Positions 24,396 to 34,598 of a stretch of DNA of 64,000 nt are shown here, one piece after another. The position numbers and the translations under genes are program-made. The stretch's first letter is position 1, and every line of letters starts with the position of its first letter. The notes under the pieces are model-generated. The model had not been told where the DNA came from and searched no databases. It saw nothing but the letters and a program-made list of their open reading frames with translations. Source of the stretch: Pseudarthrobacter enclensis (GTDB taxonomy: Bacteria; Actinomycetota; Actinomycetes; Actinomycetales; Micrococcaceae); the NCBI RefSeq assembly GCF_001457025.1, contig NZ_KQ758605.1:62001-126000 (forward strand), read 5' to 3'.

Positions 24396-25583
24396 GTGTC
24401 TACAGACGAAACGGGCCAGGACGGGGCAGAGGCCCCCGGCGGCACCGGGGAAACGCAGGGGCCGGCGCCGTCCGGTGACGCAGGGCGGGCACTGGTCCAG
24501 CTGGTTGCGCCGGCGGGTGAGCGCGTAAGCCACCCCGAGTTCGATCTCTGGGTCAAGGACATTACGGACGAACAGCTGTGCTCGCTGTACGAGGATATGA
24601 CCGTCATCCGGCGCATCGACGTCGAAGCCACCGCCCTCCAGCGCCAGGGCGAACTTGCGCTCTGGCCGCCGCTGCTTGGCCAGGAAGCGGCGCAGATCGG
24701 ATCGGGCCGGTCCCTGCGCAGCGATGACTTCGTCTTCTCCAGCTACCGCGAGAACGGCGTGGCCTACTGCCGCGGCGTGGACCTCACCGACCTCCTGCGG
24801 GTCTGGCGCGGCAACGCCTCCGGCGGCTGGGACCCCTACGCCATCAACATGGCAACACCGCAGATCATCATCGGGGCCCAGACGCTGCACGCCACCGGCT
24901 ATGCGATGGGCATCCAGAACGACGGCGCCGATTCCGTGGCGGTCACCTACTTCGGCGACGGCGCCACCAGCGAGGGCGACGTCAATGAGGCCATGGTCTT
25001 CGCAGCCAGCTTCCAGGCGCCGGTGGTGTTCTTCTGCACCAACAACCACTGGGCCATCTCCGAGCCGGTCCGCCTCCAGTCGCACATCCAGCTCGCAGAC
25101 CGGGCCGCAGGCTTCGGCATCCCCAGCCTCCGGGTGGACGGCAACGACGTCCTCGCCGTCATGGCGGCCACCCGGGTTGCGCTGGACAGGGCCCGGCGCG
25201 GCGGCGGACCCACCTTTATCGAAGCTGTCACGTACCGGATGGGACCGCACACCACGGCCGATGACCCCACCCGCTACCGGGACGCCAACGAACTGGAGGA
25301 CTGGGCGGCCAAGGACCCCATCAGCCGGGTGGCCGCCCTGCTGGAACGCAAGGGACTCCTCACTCCGGAACTCGAAGAGCAGGTCGGAAACACGGCCGAC
25401 GCCGTGGCCCGCGAGATGCGCAAAGGCTGCACCGGCATGCCGGACCCGGAACCGATGGACGTCTTCAAGCATGTGTACAGCACACCCAATTCATGGCTGG
25501 ACCGGCAGCAGGACCACTACGCCCGTTACCTGGCCTCGTTCGGTGACCCCGAGGGAGCCGTATCAGATGAAGGTGCACGCTGA
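24396..25583 (+). CDS. bkdA: Branched-chain 2-oxo acid dehydrogenase E1 alpha subunit
   Basis: 395 residues. The thiamine-diphosphate motif GDGATSEGDVNEAMVFAASF through CTNNHWAIS (GDG-x-NN) is complete, and RMGPHTTADDPTRYR matches the loop near the active site. A long N-terminal extension (about 45 residues) precedes the core. With E1 beta it decarboxylates 2-oxo acids from Val, Leu and Ile and acylates the lipoyl group of E2. A pyruvate dehydrogenase role is possible from sequence alone, but the leucine-degradation neighbours and the divergent Lrp regulator favour branched-chain substrates. GTG start; the stop overlaps the next start. Confidence 0.88.
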   Translation: MSTDETGQDGAEAPGGTGETQGPAPSGDAGRALVQLVAPAGERVSHPEFDLWVKDITDEQLCSLYEDMTVIRRIDVEATALQRQGELALWPPLLGQEAAQIGSGRSLRSDDFVFSSYRENGVAYCRGVDLTDLLRVWRGNASGGWDPYAINMATPQIIIGAQTLHATGYAMGIQNDGADSVAVTYFGDGATSEGDVNEAMVFAASFQAPVVFFCTNNHWAISEPVRLQSHIQLADRAAGFGIPSLRVDGNDVLAVMAATRVALDRARRGGGPTFIEAVTYRMGPHTTADDPTRYRDANELEDWAAKDPISRVAALLERKGLLTPELEEQVGNTADAVAREMRKGCTGMPDPEPMDVFKHVYSTPNSWLDRQQDHYARYLASFGDPEGAVSDEGAR

Positions 25584-26593
25584 TGACGCAGATGACCTTT
25601 GCCCGCGCCATAAATGCCGGGCTGCGCAAATCGCTCGAGGACGACTCCAAAGTGGTACTCCTCGGTGAAGACATCGGCACCCTGGGAGGCGTCTTCCGGG
25701 TGACGGACGGACTGCAGAAGGATTTCGGCAAACACCGCGTGGTGGACACCCCGCTGGCCGAATCCGCCATCGTGGGAACCGCCGTCGGCCTGGCCTACCG
25801 GGGCTACCGCCCCGTGGTGGAAATCCAGTTCGACGGTTTCATCTACCCCGCCTTCGACCAGATCGTCAGCCAGGTGGCCAAGCTCCACTACCGAACCCGG
25901 GGTGCCGTGAAGATGCCCATCACCATCCGGGTGCCCTTCGGCGGCGGCATCGGCTCGCCCGAACACCATTCCGAATCTCCCGAAGCCTACTTCACGCACA
26001 CGTCCGGGTTGCGCGTGGTCACTGTTTCCAACCCGCAGGACGCGTACACGGTGATCCAGCAGGCCATCGCCTGCGACGACCCCGTCCTGTACTTCGAGCC
26101 CAAGCGCCGCTACCACGACAAGGGGGACGTGGACGAGGCCGCCGGGCTGCAGTCCGCCGACCCCATGGGCAAGGCGCGGGTGCTCACCGACGGCACGGAC
26201 GTCACCCTGGTGGCTTACGGTCCGCTCGTGAAGACCGCACTCGACGCCGCTTCCGCCGCCGCTGACGAGGGCATATCGATCCAGGTCATCGACCTGCGCT
26301 CGCTGGCACCCGTGGACTATGACACCGTGGTGGCCTCCGTCCGCAGGACCGGCCGCCTGGTGGTCACGCACGAGGCGGGGCAATCCGGCGGGCTGGGCGC
26401 CGAAGTGGCGGCCAGCATCACCGAACGGTGTTTCTACCACCTCGAAGCTGCTCCCGTCCGGGTCACCGGCTTCGACATTCCCTACCCCTACTCCAAACTC
26501 GAGATGCACCATCTGCCGGGCCTGGACCGGATCCTTGATGGCGTGGACCGGGCCCTGGGCCGGCCGAACTCGCTCAGCGGGCTGGAAGGATGA
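25583..26593 (+). CDS. bkdB: Branched-chain 2-oxo acid dehydrogenase E1 beta subunit
   Basis: 336 residues, the usual length of E1 beta. Conserved blocks: VVLLGEDIGTLGGVFRVTDG (with the Glu that activates thiamine), DTPLAESAIVGTAVGLAYRG, EIQFDGFIYPAFDQIVSQ and the C-terminal transketolase half starting VTLVAYGPLVKTALDAA. The ATG overlaps the stop of E1 alpha and the stop overlaps the start of E2 (ATGA), so the three subunits are translationally coupled. Confidence 0.93.
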   Translation: MTQMTFARAINAGLRKSLEDDSKVVLLGEDIGTLGGVFRVTDGLQKDFGKHRVVDTPLAESAIVGTAVGLAYRGYRPVVEIQFDGFIYPAFDQIVSQVAKLHYRTRGAVKMPITIRVPFGGGIGSPEHHSESPEAYFTHTSGLRVVTVSNPQDAYTVIQQAIACDDPVLYFEPKRRYHDKGDVDEAAGLQSADPMGKARVLTDGTDVTLVAYGPLVKTALDAASAAADEGISIQVIDLRSLAPVDYDTVVASVRRTGRLVVTHEAGQSGGLGAEVAASITERCFYHLEAAPVRVTGFDIPYPYSKLEMHHLPGLDRILDGVDRALGRPNSLSGLEG

Positions 26594-28005
26594 GCGCCAC
26601 CATGATCAAGGAATTCCGGCTCCCCGACCTGGGCGAAGGGCTCACCGAGTCAGAAATCCTCAGCTGGAAAGTCTCCGTGGGGGACACCGTCAGCCTCAAC
26701 CAGGTCATCGCCGAGGTGGAAACCGCCAAGGCGGTGGTGGAACTGCCCTCCCCGTTCGCGGGGGTCATCAAGGAACTGCACGAACAGCCGGGCACCGTCG
26801 TCGAGGTCGGCAAGCCCATCGTCTCCTTCGAGGTGGCGGACGACGCCGGGCCATCAGTATCGGAGCCCTCCGCGCCTTCGGCCCCGGGGTCATCGTCCGC
26901 GGCACCGGCGGAAGGTGAACAGCCGGCGGCGCAGAAGAGGCAACCCAACCTCGTGGGGTACGGCGCCGTCGTCGAAAGCTCCGGCCGCCCGGCCCGCCGC
27001 CCGCGGACCTTGGCCCCGGCAGGTGGGCCTGCCGCTTCCCAGCCCCCGGTGCTTGAGCCGGTCGGGACCAAGCCTGCCGAAACCCCGCCCGGTGACACCG
27101 GGCCGGCCGAACGTCCGCGCTCCACGCCGCCGGTCCGCAAACTGGCCAAGGACCGGGGGATCGACCTGGCCCTGGTGCCGGGTACGGGGCCACGCGGCCT
27201 GATCACGCGGGAAGACGTCCAGGAGTTCGTCCGGCACGGTGCCGTCCCGCCCGAGGGTGAGCGGCCGGCAGCCGGCGCGGCAGCCGGCGCCGCTGCGCCC
27301 GGGGAGCGGGAAACCCGGACCCCCATCAAGGGGGTCCGCAAGCACACCGCCGCGGCCATGGTGTCCAGCGCTTTCACGGCTCCGCATGCCACGGAGTTCC
27401 TCACCGTGGACGTCACGCCAACCATGGAGCTGCTGGCCACGCTCAAAGAAACCAGCGCCTTCAGCGGCCTCAAGCTGACGCCGTTGACGCTTGCCGCGAA
27501 GGCAGTGCTGGTCGCGCTGCGCCGGAACCCCTCGCTCAACTCACACTGGGACGGGGAACGCCAGGAAATCGTCACGTACAACTACGTAAACCTGGGCATC
27601 GCCGCGGCAACTCCCCGGGGGCTGACGGTCCCCAACATCAAGGACGCGGACGCCATGACCCTGGACCAGCTGGCCGGGGCGCTGGCGGCGCTCGCCGAGA
27701 CGGCGCGTGCCGGGAAGACGCTCCCTGCGGATCTGTCCGGCGGCACCATCTCCATCACCAACATCGGTGTCTTCGGCATCGATGCCGGCACGCCGATCCT
27801 CAATCCCGGAGAAGCCGCCATCCTGGCCATGGGGGCTGTGCGGTCCATGCCGTGGGAGTACCGGGGCGAGGTGGCACTGCGCCAGGTCATGACCCTGAGC
27901 CTGTCCTTCGACCACCGGCTGGTGGACGGTGAGCAGGGATCCCGGTTCCTGGCCGACGTCGGCGCCATCCTGGCAGAACCGGGCATGGTTTTGACGATGG
28001 TCTAA
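26590..28005 (+). CDS. bkdC: 2-oxo acid dehydrogenase E2 (dihydrolipoamide acyltransferase)
   Basis: 471 residues in three parts. One lipoyl domain (1-80, lipoyl Lys K47 in EVETAKAVVE); an Ala/Pro/Gly-rich linker; a peripheral-subunit-binding domain at about 177-215 (VRKLAKDRGIDLALVPGTG); a second linker; and the acyltransferase core from about 240 with SFDHRLVDG, the catalytic His-Asp region, near the end. It carries acyl groups to CoA. No lipoamide dehydrogenase (E3) gene lies in this window. The end overlaps the convergent TetR gene by 4 nt. Confidence 0.93.
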   Translation: MSATMIKEFRLPDLGEGLTESEILSWKVSVGDTVSLNQVIAEVETAKAVVELPSPFAGVIKELHEQPGTVVEVGKPIVSFEVADDAGPSVSEPSAPSAPGSSSAAPAEGEQPAAQKRQPNLVGYGAVVESSGRPARRPRTLAPAGGPAASQPPVLEPVGTKPAETPPGDTGPAERPRSTPPVRKLAKDRGIDLALVPGTGPRGLITREDVQEFVRHGAVPPEGERPAAGAAAGAAAPGERETRTPIKGVRKHTAAAMVSSAFTAPHATEFLTVDVTPTMELLATLKETSAFSGLKLTPLTLAAKAVLVALRRNPSLNSHWDGERQEIVTYNYVNLGIAAATPRGLTVPNIKDADAMTLDQLAGALAALAETARAGKTLPADLSGGTISITNIGVFGIDAGTPILNPGEAAILAMGAVRSMPWEYRGEVALRQVMTLSLSFDHRLVDGEQGSRFLADVGAILAEPGMVLTMV

Positions 28006-28685
28006 CGGGCGTCCGGACCGTCCACCGTCAGGGCGGCCAGTGCCATCTGTTCCAGCAGCGGCCGGGCCGCGGCCGCCATCCGGCGGCCGTGGCTCCGGAC
28101 CGAATGCGGGGTGGAATTGATCAGCCCGAACGTGGCGTGCGCCCGTGTGCGGAGCTCGGCGGCGTCAGTGCCGGGGTGGAGCCGGGACAGGACCTCCACC
28201 CACACTTCCACGTAGCTGCGCTGGAGTGCGCGCACGGCCGCCTGGTCCTGGTCCGAGAGGTTGCTGAGGTCGCGGTCCTGGACGCGGATCACGTCCGGCT
28301 TGCCCAAGGCGAAATCAACCTGGAATTCCACCAGGCGCCGCAGCGCGGCGAGGGGATCGGAGGTTTCGGCCACCACCTGCCGCCCGCCGTCCAGGAGTTC
28401 CCGGCTGACGGTGGCCAGCAGGTCGGCGAGGACTGCCTGCTTGCCGGGGAAGTGCCGGTAAACGGCAGGGCCGCTGACGCCGGCGGCAGCGCCGAGGTCC
28501 TCCAGCGAAACACGGTTGAACCCGTTGGCGGCAAACAGGGAAGCGGCCGCGGTGAGCAGGGCGCGGCGGCGGTCCTCTTTGGCTTTGCTGCGCTGGGTGG
28601 GGCCGCCGGGCCGGGCTGCGGTGCCGCCGGACTGCGGTGCCGGGCTGCGGCCTGCCGGTCCGGCATGGGCGTTGATGTTGGGCAC
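28002..28685 (-). CDS. TetR-family repressor of the acyl-CoA operon
   Basis: 227 residues. After a flexible Pro/Gly/Arg-rich N-terminus (about 35), the helix-turn-helix reads RRALLTAAASLFAANGFNRV and LEDLGAAAGVSGPAVYRHFP, textbook TetR. The C-terminal all-helical domain would bind an inducer, probably an acyl-CoA. GTG start with a strong AGGAGG 4 nt upstream; a minus-strand -10 TAGACT is at 28709-28714. Divergent from the carboxylase operon; two GTTA-N8-TAAC sites lie between. M. tuberculosis has a TetR gene in the equivalent position beside its leucine genes. Confidence 0.9.
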   Translation of the reverse strand: MPNINAHAGPAGRSPAPQSGGTAARPGGPTQRSKAKEDRRRALLTAAASLFAANGFNRVSLEDLGAAAGVSGPAVYRHFPGKQAVLADLLATVSRELLDGGRQVVAETSDPLAALRRLVEFQVDFALGKPDVIRVQDRDLSNLSDQDQAAVRALQRSYVEVWVEVLSRLHPGTDAAELRTRAHATFGLINSTPHSVRSHGRRMAAAARPLLEQMALAALTVDGPDAR

Positions 28686-28731
28686 AGTTCCTCCTCAAAC
28701 CCGCAGAGAGTCTAGCAACCCGCCCCCTGTG

Positions 28732-28761
28732 TTGGACATCACAGTTAATAGAGACTAACCT
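28732..28761 (+). promoter_or_regulatory. Promoter of the carboxylase operon
   Basis: -35 TTGGAC (28732-28737), 18-nt spacer, -10 TAACCT (28756-28761). The -10 overlaps the first operator site. Confidence 0.4.
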
Positions 28762-28785
28762 GAATTTCAGTTATTGGGCACTAAC
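28744..28785. promoter_or_regulatory. Two TetR-type operator sites, GTTA-N8-TAAC
   Basis: Site 1 is GTTAATAGAGACTAAC (28744-28759) and site 2 GTTATTGGGCACTAAC (28770-28785). Both have matching 4-bp arms and 8-bp cores, 26 bp start to start. They lie in the AT-richest part of the divergent intergenic region and overlap the -10 of the operon. The same frame occurs at 8975. Confidence 0.65.
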
Positions 28786-28844
28786 CGAGTTGTTGGCGGG
28801 CGGCCCCGTGACCGCTGAATCCGCATACAGAACAGGACGCGTCG

Positions 28845-30452
28845 ATGGAGACCCTTGTCAGCCGGCTGGACCCCAACAGTGAGGCTTTCGCAGCCAACCG
28901 GGACGCCCAGCTGCAGCTGGTGGAAGACCTCCGCAAACGGCTGGCGGACGCCGCCCTGGGCGGGCCGCAGAAAGCGCGGGACCGCCATACGGCCCGTGGA
29001 AAGCTCCTGCCGCGCGAGCGCATCGACGAGCTGCTGGACGACGGCAGCCCCTTCCTGGAGATCGCCCCGCTGGCGGCCAACGGCATGTACGACGGCGAGG
29101 CGCCCGGCGCCGGAGTCATCGCCGGCATCGGCCTGGTGCGCGGCCGGCACGTGCTGGTGATCTCCAATGACGCCACCGTCAAGGGCGGCACGTACTACCC
29201 CATGACGGTCAAGAAGCACCTCCGCGCCCAGGAGATAGCCCTCGAAAACCGCCTGCCGTGCATCTACCTGGTGGATTCGGGAGGGGCCTTCCTGCCCAAG
29301 CAGGACGAGGTCTTTCCGGACAAGGACCACTTCGGCCGGATCTTCTACAACCAGGCGCGGCTCTCGGCGGCCAAGATCCCGCAGCTGGCCGCCGTCATGG
29401 GCTCCTGCACCGCCGGCGGAGCCTACGTCCCGGCCATGAGCGACGAAACGGTCATTGTCCGGAACCAGGGCACCATCTTCCTGGGCGGTCCGCCGCTGGT
29501 GAAAGCGGCCATCGGCGAAATTGTCACAGCCGAGGAACTGGGCGGCGGGGAGGTGCATTCCCGCGTCTCCGGCGTCACCGACCACCTGGCCGACAACGAC
29601 GAACACGCCCTGCAGATCCTCCGCGACATCGTGGCCACCCTCCCGCCACCCGCCGCCCCCGCATGGCAGGTGGATGCCGCCGTCGAACCGGCCGTGGACC
29701 CGGCAGGGCTGTACGGGGCCGTGCCTGTGGACGTCAACGCCCCCTACGACGTGCACGAGGTCATCGCCCGGCTGGTGGATGGCAGCACCTTCCATGAATT
29801 CAAGAAGGACTACGGAACCACCTTGGTGACCGGCTTCGCGCGGATCCACGGGCATCCCGTGGGCATCGTCGCCAACAACGGCGTCCTGTTCAGCGAGTCC
29901 TCACTCAAGGGTGCCCACTTCATCGAGCTGTGCGACCAGCGCGGCATCCCGCTCCTGTTCCTGCAGAACATCTCCGGGTTCATGGTGGGCAAGGACGCCG
30001 AACAGGGCGGCATCGCCAAGAACGGCGCCAAGATGGTCACGGCGGTCGCGACGGCCCGGGTCCCCAAGCTGACAGTGGTGATCGGCGGATCCTTCGGCGC
30101 AGGCAACTACTCCATGTGCGGCCGGGCCTATTCGCCCAGGTTCCTCTGGATGTGGCCTGCGGCCCGCATCTCGGTAATGGGCGGCAACCAGGCCGCCAGC
30201 GTCCTGGCCACCGTCAAGCGCGACCAGTACGAGGCCGCCGGCGAAGAATGGGCCCCTGACGCCGAAGAGGAGTTCAAGGCGCCCATCCGCCGGCAGTACG
30301 AGGACCAGGGCAGCCCCTACTACTCCACGGCCCGCCTCTGGGACGACGCCGTCATCGACCCCGCAGATACCCGGACAGTCCTGGGCCTCGCCCTGGACGT
30401 CGTCTCCCGCACGCCCCTGCCGGATACCTCCTTCGGCCTCTTCAGGATGTGA
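28845..30452 (+). CDS. accD1: Acyl-CoA carboxylase carboxyltransferase subunit (3-methylcrotonyl-CoA type)
   Basis: 535 residues. The two carboxyltransferase halves are visible: [20 protein letters not shown] and [20 protein letters not shown] (first oxyanion pocket), then [20 protein letters not shown] and [19 protein letters not shown] (second). The [20 protein letters not shown] pattern is characteristic of methylcrotonyl-CoA carboxylase beta subunits. It transfers CO2 from biotin to 3-methylcrotonyl-CoA in leucine breakdown. ATG start, first gene of the operon; an orthologous arrangement exists in M. tuberculosis (accD1-accA1). Confidence 0.92.
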   Translation: METLVSRLDPNSEAFAANRDAQLQLVEDLRKRLADAALGGPQKARDRHTARGKLLPRERIDELLDDGSPFLEIAPLAANGMYDGEAPGAGVIAGIGLVRGRHVLVISNDATVKGGTYYPMTVKKHLRAQEIALENRLPCIYLVDSGGAFLPKQDEVFPDKDHFGRIFYNQARLSAAKIPQLAAVMGSCTAGGAYVPAMSDETVIVRNQGTIFLGGPPLVKAAIGEIVTAEELGGGEVHSRVSGVTDHLADNDEHALQILRDIVATLPPPAAPAWQVDAAVEPAVDPAGLYGAVPVDVNAPYDVHEVIARLVDGSTFHEFKKDYGTTLVTGFARIHGHPVGIVANNGVLFSESSLKGAHFIELCDQRGIPLLFLQNISGFMVGKDAEQGGIAKNGAKMVTAVATARVPKLTVVIGGSFGAGNYSMCGRAYSPRFLWMWPAARISVMGGNQAASVLATVKRDQYEAAGEEWAPDAEEEFKAPIRRQYEDQGSPYYSTARLWDDAVIDPADTRTVLGLALDVVSRTPLPDTSFGLFRM

Positions 30453-30458
30453 GCCGCC

Positions 30459-32618
30459 ATGACCACACCTTCCCTCACCAGCTCCGGCACCGCCATCGAC
30501 CCGCGCCAGGACCTCTTCCACACCGTCCTGGTGGCGAACCGTGGGGAGATCGCCTGCCGGGTCATCCGCACCCTCCGGGCCATGGGCATCCGTTCGGTGG
30601 CCGTCTACAGCGATGCCGACGCCGGCGCCCGCCACGTGCGCGAGGCTGACACCGCCGTCCGGATCGGCCCGGCCGCTGCCAGCGAGAGCTATCTTAATGC
30701 CGACGCCATCGTCGACGCCTGCCTCCGCACGGGCGCCGAGGCCGTGCACCCGGGGTACGGCTTCCTCAGCGAAAACGCAGACTTCGCCCGCGCGCTGGAC
30801 AAGGCCGGCATCGTGTTCATCGGCCCCGGGGTGGCCGCCCTCGATGTCATGGGCGACAAGATCCGTTCCAAGAACCACGTTGCCGGGTATGGCGTCCCGG
30901 TGGTCCCGGGCGTCGCCCGCCCCGGCATGACGGACACCGAACTCACCGACGCCGCGGCCGGCGTCGGCTTTCCCCTGCTCATCAAGCCGTCCGCCGGCGG
31001 CGGCGGCAAGGGAATGCACGCCGTCGAACGGGCCGAAGACCTGCCGGCTGTCCTGCAGACGGCACGGCGGGTCGCCGCCGCAGCCTTCGGCGACGACACC
31101 CTGTTCCTGGAGCGGCTGGTCACCACCCCCCGCCATATCGAAGTCCAGGTGCTGGCAGACAGCCACGGCAACGTCATCCACCTCGGCGAGCGCGAATGTT
31201 CGCTGCAGCGCCGCCACCAGAAGGTCATCGAGGAGGCGCCCTCCCCACTGCTTGAAGGGCTCCCGGACGGCGCCGGCATGCGGGCGCGCATCGGCGAAGC
31301 GGCCTGCAACGCGGCACGCAGCGTCAACTACACCGGCGCCGGGACAGTGGAGTTCCTGGTTTCAGATGACGCCCCGGACCAGTTCTTCTTCATGGAAATG
31401 AACACCCGGCTACAGGTGGAGCACCCGGTCACCGAGATGGTCACCGGCATCGACCTCGTGGAATGGCAGGTGCGCATCGCCGCCGGGGCTGCACTCACTG
31501 TGCGGCAGGATGACGTCAGGCTGGCCGGGCATGCCGTGGAGGCGCGGGTCTATGCCGAGGTGCCGGAGAAGAACTTCCTGCCCGCCACCGGCACGGTCCA
31601 CCTCCTGGACGAACTGCCCATACAGGGGGCTGAAACGGACGGCCGGGTCCGGATCGATTCGTCCCTGGTGGAAGGGCTGCAGCTCTCCGCCAGCTACGAT
31701 CCCATGCTGTCCAAGGTCATCGCCTGGGGCAGGGACCGTGCCGCCGCCCTCGAAACGCTGGACCGCGCACTGGCCGGCTACACCGCCTTGGGCGTGGACA
31801 CCAACGTGGAATACCTCCGGCTCCTGATCAACGACCCCGACGTGCGCGCCGGACGGCTCGACACCGGCCTGATTGCCCGCAAGCTGCCGGACCTGGCATT
31901 CCGCCGCGCCGGGACGCCCGAAGCCGTCGCTGCCGCCCTGGTGTCACTGGCCGGACGGGACCAGGAACCGCAGGACGGCAGCCCCTGGCGCACGGCCACC
32001 GGTTGGCGGATCGGCGCGCACGCACCCCGCAGGATCAGCCTCGGAACCCCCGACGGCGGATTGGCGGCGGTGGCGGTCACCGGTACTCCTGCGGGGGGCC
32101 AGGTCCGGGTGAGGGTCGACGGCGGCACCGATCAGGCAGCCTCCCTGCGCGTCCCCGAGCCGGGCAGGGCAATCCTGCTGCTGGACGGCGTTGAGTACCC
32201 CTACAGGATGGCCACCGGCGAGGACTCCAGTGTCATCCACCTCGGCGCCGACGGCTGGTCCTGCCGGTTCGAGGTGTTGTCCAGGGAAGCGCGCCTGGAA
32301 CGGATACTGGCCGCCGTCCAGCGCGAAGAAGGCGCCACCGACCCCGCAGTGCGCTCGCCGATGACCGGCACCGTGGTCTCCGTTCCGGTCAGGGACGGCG
32401 ACACCGTCGAGGCGGGCCAGGTCCTCGCCTCGGTGGAAGCCATGAAGATGGAACACCAGCTCGTGGCCCCGCTGGCCGGGACCGTGCACCTGGCCGCCCG
32501 GCCCGGCGACCTGGTGAAGTCCGGCCAGGTCCTTGCGACCATCCATCCCGAAACACCCGCGGACGATCCCGCACCACAGCAGATGGACAACACCACGAAC
32601 GGCGAAGGAGCCCAGTAA
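30459..32618 (+). CDS. accA1: Acyl-CoA carboxylase biotin carboxylase/BCCP subunit
   Basis: 719 residues. The biotin carboxylase domain starts [20 protein letters not shown] and contains [12 protein letters not shown] (ATP-grasp loop), [18 protein letters not shown] and [20 protein letters not shown] linker domain is followed by the biotinyl domain with EAMKMEH, biotin Lys K663. It charges biotin with bicarbonate for the carboxyltransferase. It starts 6 nt after accD1 and ends 1 nt before the acyl-CoA dehydrogenase start codon, so it is tightly coupled. Confidence 0.94.
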   Translation: MTTPSLTSSGTAIDPRQDLFHTVLVANRGEIACRVIRTLRAMGIRSVAVYSDADAGARHVREADTAVRIGPAAASESYLNADAIVDACLRTGAEAVHPGYGFLSENADFARALDKAGIVFIGPGVAALDVMGDKIRSKNHVAGYGVPVVPGVARPGMTDTELTDAAAGVGFPLLIKPSAGGGGKGMHAVERAEDLPAVLQTARRVAAAAFGDDTLFLERLVTTPRHIEVQVLADSHGNVIHLGERECSLQRRHQKVIEEAPSPLLEGLPDGAGMRARIGEAACNAARSVNYTGAGTVEFLVSDDAPDQFFFMEMNTRLQVEHPVTEMVTGIDLVEWQVRIAAGAALTVRQDDVRLAGHAVEARVYAEVPEKNFLPATGTVHLLDELPIQGAETDGRVRIDSSLVEGLQLSASYDPMLSKVIAWGRDRAAALETLDRALAGYTALGVDTNVEYLRLLINDPDVRAGRLDTGLIARKLPDLAFRRAGTPEAVAAALVSLAGRDQEPQDGSPWRTATGWRIGAHAPRRISLGTPDGGLAAVAVTGTPAGGQVRVRVDGGTDQAASLRVPEPGRAILLLDGVEYPYRMATGEDSSVIHLGADGWSCRFEVLSREARLERILAAVQREEGATDPAVRSPMTGTVVSVPVRDGDTVEAGQVLASVEAMKMEHQLVAPLAGTVHLAARPGDLVKSGQVLATIHPETPADDPAPQQMDNTTNGEGAQ

Positions 32619-32619
32619 C

Positions 32620-33783
32620 ATGTCCGGTTTTGAACTCACCGAGGAATACCAGGACCTCAGCGACACCGTCCGGGACTTCGCGGACAACGTGGTGGCCCCG
32701 GTCTCCGCCAAGCACGACGAGGAACACAGCTTCCCCTACGAATTGGTCAAGCAGATGGCGGACATGGGACTCTTCGGCCTGCCGTTCCCCGAGGAATACG
32801 GCGGCATGGGCGGTGACTACTTCGCCCTCTCCCTGGCCCTTGAGCAGTTGGGCCGGGTTGACCAGTCCGTTGCCATCACCCTCGAAGCGGGCGTCTCCCT
32901 GGGTGCCATGCCGGTGTACCGGTTCGGCACCGGGGAGCAAAAGCAGGAGTGGTTGCCGCAGCTCGCATCAGGACAGGCGCTCGCCGGGTTCGGGCTCACC
33001 GAACCGGAAGCCGGCTCCGATGCCGGAGGAACCAAGACCACTGCCCGCCGTGACGGCGGCGACTGGGTGATCAACGGCAGCAAGGAGTTCATCACCAACT
33101 CCGGCACTGACATCACCCGCCTGGTCACCGTCACCGCCGTCACCGGCCGGAAGGAACGCGGCGACGGAACAGTGCAGAAGGAAATCTCCACCATCCTGGT
33201 GCCCACCGACACGCCCGGGTTCAAGGCTGAAAAGGCCTACAACAAGGTGGGTTGGAACGCCTCTGACACCCACCCCCTCACACTGAAGGATGTCCGCGTC
33301 CCGGAGGCCAACCTGCTGGGCGCAGAGGGTCGTGGCTACGCCAACTTCCTGTCCATCCTGGACGAGGGCCGGATTGCCATCGCCGCCCTGGCCACTGGCG
33401 CCGCCCAGGGCTGCGTGGATCTGTCCGTCAAGTACGCGAAGGAACGGAGCGCCTTCGGCCACCAGATCGGGAAGTATCAGGCGGTCTCCTTCAAGATCGC
33501 CCGGATGGAAGCCCGGGCCCACACGGCACGGCTTGCCTACTACGATGCTGCCGCCAGGATGCTCGCCGGCAAGCCGTTCAAGACCCAGGCGGCCATCGCT
33601 AAGATGGTCGCAGGCGAGGCGGCCATGGACAACGCGCGGGATGCCACCCAGGTGTTCGGCGGCTATGGCTTCATCAACGAGTTCACCGTGGCACGCCACT
33701 ACCGCGACTCCAAGATCCTTGAAGTGGGGGAGGGCACCACGGAGGTGCAGCTGATGCTGATTGCGCGCGAACTGGGGCTGTGA
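32620..33783 (+). CDS. Acyl-CoA dehydrogenase of the leucine operon
   Basis: 387 residues from the ATG at 32620. Core motifs: GFGLTEPEAGSDAGGTKTTA, GNxExxI-type middle domain, QVFGGYGFINEFTVARHYRD and EVGEGTTEVQLMLIARELG at the end. It should act on isovaleryl-CoA or a similar short branched acyl-CoA, in keeping with the neighbouring carboxylase. The C-terminal GEGT carries Glu at the position of the catalytic base of medium-chain enzymes, whereas classical isovaleryl-CoA dehydrogenases have Gly/Ala there; the substrate is therefore not certain. It corresponds in position to M. tuberculosis fadE19. Confidence 0.9.
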   Translation: MSGFELTEEYQDLSDTVRDFADNVVAPVSAKHDEEHSFPYELVKQMADMGLFGLPFPEEYGGMGGDYFALSLALEQLGRVDQSVAITLEAGVSLGAMPVYRFGTGEQKQEWLPQLASGQALAGFGLTEPEAGSDAGGTKTTARRDGGDWVINGSKEFITNSGTDITRLVTVTAVTGRKERGDGTVQKEISTILVPTDTPGFKAEKAYNKVGWNASDTHPLTLKDVRVPEANLLGAEGRGYANFLSILDEGRIAIAALATGAAQGCVDLSVKYAKERSAFGHQIGKYQAVSFKIARMEARAHTARLAYYDAAARMLAGKPFKTQAAIAKMVAGEAAMDNARDATQVFGGYGFINEFTVARHYRDSKILEVGEGTTEVQLMLIARELGL

Positions 33784-33828
33784 TGCGTCGCCGCGGGCAG
33801 GACTGCAGCCGGCCGGAGAGGATCAAGG

Positions 33829-34596
33829 ATGATTGACAAAGTTGTTGCCAGCGCCGATGAAGCTGTGGCCGACATCCCGGACGGCGCCTCCCTGGCCGTC
33901 GGCGGATTCGGCCTGTGCGGCATCCCGGTCACCCTCATCGACGCCCTGCACCGCGCCGGTACCTCCGGCCTGGAAACGGTCAGCAACAACTGTGGCGTGG
34001 ACGACTGGGGGCTCGGGATCCTGCTCCGCGACGGCAGGATCCGCCGCACCATCAGCTCCTACGTGGGCGAGAACAAGGAATTCGCGCGCCAATACCTTGC
34101 GGGTGAACTTGAGGTGGTCCTGACGCCGCAGGGCACCCTCGCCGAGAAACTGCGGGCCGGCGGAGCGGGGATCCCGGCGTTCTACACGAAGGCGGGGGTG
34201 GGTACCCAGGTGTCCGACGGCGGGCTGCCGCAGAAGTACGACGCCGACGGCGGCATCGCGGTGGCGTCCGAGGCCAAGGAGGTGCGCGCCTTCGGCGGAG
34301 TGGACTATGTGCTGGAGGAATCGCTCACCCCGGACTTCGGCCTGGTCCACGCCTGGAAGGGCGACCGTCACGGCAACCTTGTTTTCCACGCCACGGCCAT
34401 GAACTTCAACCCCCTCTGCGCCATGGCAGGCCGGATTACCATCGCGGAGGTGGAGGAACTGGTGGAGCCCGGCGAGCTGGACCCTGAACACATCCATACC
34501 CCCGGCATCTTCGTCCAGCGGGTGGTGATCGCCGCCGGAGCGGAGAAGCGGATCGAAAAACGGACGGTGGCACTGAACCGGAAGGCAGGAGAGTAG
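33829..34596 (+). CDS. scoA: 3-oxoacid CoA-transferase subunit A
   Basis: 255 residues. It starts [20 protein letters not shown], and the family I CoA-transferase A signature follows: [33 protein letters not shown], then [21 protein letters not shown] and FYTKAGVGT. It exchanges CoA between succinyl-CoA and acetoacetate, the end product of leucine degradation. ATG start with GAGAGGATCAAGG upstream. Subunit B begins 2 nt after the stop. Confidence 0.93.
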   Translation: MIDKVVASADEAVADIPDGASLAVGGFGLCGIPVTLIDALHRAGTSGLETVSNNCGVDDWGLGILLRDGRIRRTISSYVGENKEFARQYLAGELEVVLTPQGTLAEKLRAGGAGIPAFYTKAGVGTQVSDGGLPQKYDADGGIAVASEAKEVRAFGGVDYVLEESLTPDFGLVHAWKGDRHGNLVFHATAMNFNPLCAMAGRITIAEVEELVEPGELDPEHIHTPGIFVQRVVIAAGAEKRIEKRTVALNRKAGE

Positions 34597-34598
34597 TC

